Assembly (NCBI RefSeq): GCF_000378825.1
Contig: NZ_KB900388.1
Span: 3,753,654-3,817,653 of the forward strand
Length of the DNA stretch: 64,000 nt
Direction: 5' to 3'
Source: Salinispora vitiensis
Lineage (GTDB): Bacteria; Actinomycetota; Actinomycetes; Mycobacteriales; Micromonosporaceae
Part shown: in pieces, positions 63,559 to 64,000 of the stretch
Numbering within the stretch: the first letter of the stretch is position 1
Layout of the letters: each line of letters begins with the position of its first letter
Notes under the pieces: generated by a model
Told to the model about the DNA's origin: nothing
The model's database searches: none
Seen by the model: only the letters and a program-made list of their open reading frames with translations
Program-made: the position numbers and the translations under genes

Positions 63559-64000
63559 TGCTTCTCCAGGCTGTCGAGGGCGAGCAGGGCGGCGCCGATG
63601 CAGCCCGCCTCGGCGCCGAGGGCCGCCGGGACCAGCCGTGGCTCGCGGTGGAAGGTCATCCGGTCGTGTAGCGCGGCCCGCAGCGGGTCGAGCAGCTGGG
63701 CGCCGGCCCGGGCCAGCCCGCCGCCGAGCACGACCGTCTCCACGTCGAAGAGCGCCTGGCCGGTGGCGAGGCCGTCGGCGAGGGCCGCGACCGCCTCCGC
63801 CCAGACCTGCTGGGCCAGCCGGTCCCCGGCGGCGGCGCGGGCGGCCACCTCGGCCGCGCTCGGCCCGGGTGTGCTGCCGGTCAGCTCCGCGTAGCGGCGG
63901 GCGACCGCCGAGGCGGACGCGATCGCCTCCAGACAGCCGGCCTGCCCGCAGCCGCAGCGCGGCCCACCGGGACGGACCAGGATGTGGCCGAGCTCCCCGG
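63555..64000 (-). CDS. ROK-family sugar kinase, C-terminal part (cut by window edge)
   Basis: 148 residues visible. [30 protein letters not shown] contains the ROK zinc motif (CGCGQAGC, with the His 11 residues before). [25 protein letters not shown] is the second family signature. Coupling to nagA suggests an N-acetylglucosamine kinase or glucokinase feeding the same pathway. The N-terminal ATP and sugar sites lie outside the window. Confidence 0.9.
   Translation of the reverse strand, partial: GELGHILVRPGGPRCGCGQAGCLEAIASASAVARRYAELTGSTPGPSAAEVAARAAAGDRLAQQVWAEAVAALADGLATGQALFDVETVVLGGGLARAGAQLLDPLRAALHDRMTFHREPRLVPAALGAEAGCIGAALLALDSLEKQ

Overview
The window is high-G+C actinobacterial chromosome, dense with GTG starts and 4-nt start/stop overlaps. 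Gene content and order (dnaX-YbaB-recR beside an SRP RNA and tRNA-Ser(GGA); ask-asd; leuA with a Leu-codon leader; TadA with its actinobacterial partner; DUF4032; a DivIVA-like protein) suggest a filamentous actinomycete, probably Micromonosporaceae (Micromonospora or Salinispora type). The family assignment is inference from recalled protein resemblance, not from a search.

Layout. 1-6.5 kb: DUF885 protein (cut by the left edge), EamA transporter, PHP phosphoesterase, M23 lipoprotein, small membrane protein, tadA pair and deoD. 6.5-11.1 kb: tRNA-Ser(CGA) whose 3' end is repeated 4,454 bp downstream, enclosing a small island with a GntR regulator, a broken HAD-like gene and a two-gene operon of a DUF262 (GmrS/ParB-like) protein overlapping a complete HipA-type kinase. 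No integrase is present. 11.1-19.1 kb: accessory stretch with an O-methyltransferase pseudogene, YccF, a phosphotransferase-MFS-VOC set, a secreted beta-helix protein, a SAM methyltransferase, and coding debris beside tRNA-Ser(GGA). 19.1-23.2 kb: SRP RNA, dnaX, ybaB-type gene, recR. 23.5-29.4 kb: complete oligopeptide/dipeptide ABC importer. 29.5-32.2 kb: secreted HNH nuclease with a coupled small protein, and an MFS exporter. 32.2-37.0 kb: 40-bp repeat array, leuA with a leader peptide and hairpin, then ask-asd behind a structured leader. 37-45.6 kb: GAF/GGDEF protein, secreted 5'-nucleotidase, RecD2 helicase, and a BNR protein-response regulator-histidine kinase operon. 45.8-49.7 kb: multicopper oxidase (divergent from the BNR operon; a likely copper module) and an ECF41 sigma factor with its oxidoreductase. 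49.8-54.0 kb: overlapping operon of truncated haemoglobin, flavohaemoglobin and DivIVA-like protein, an IS110 remnant, and a MurG paralogue. 54.3-64 kb: MSMEG_6728-like protein, crotonase-fold protein, CrtU-like flavoprotein, an unusual channel-like double-Rossmann protein, secreted carbonic anhydrase, PAP2 phosphatase, DUF4032, nagA and an ROK kinase cut by the right edge.

The best candidate for an undescribed system is the DUF262-HipA operon inside the tRNA-flanked island: a HipA kinase without HipB, coupled to a DGQQR-motif protein, in a setting typical of defence or toxin modules. The haem-globin/DivIVA operon is the next most unusual arrangement.
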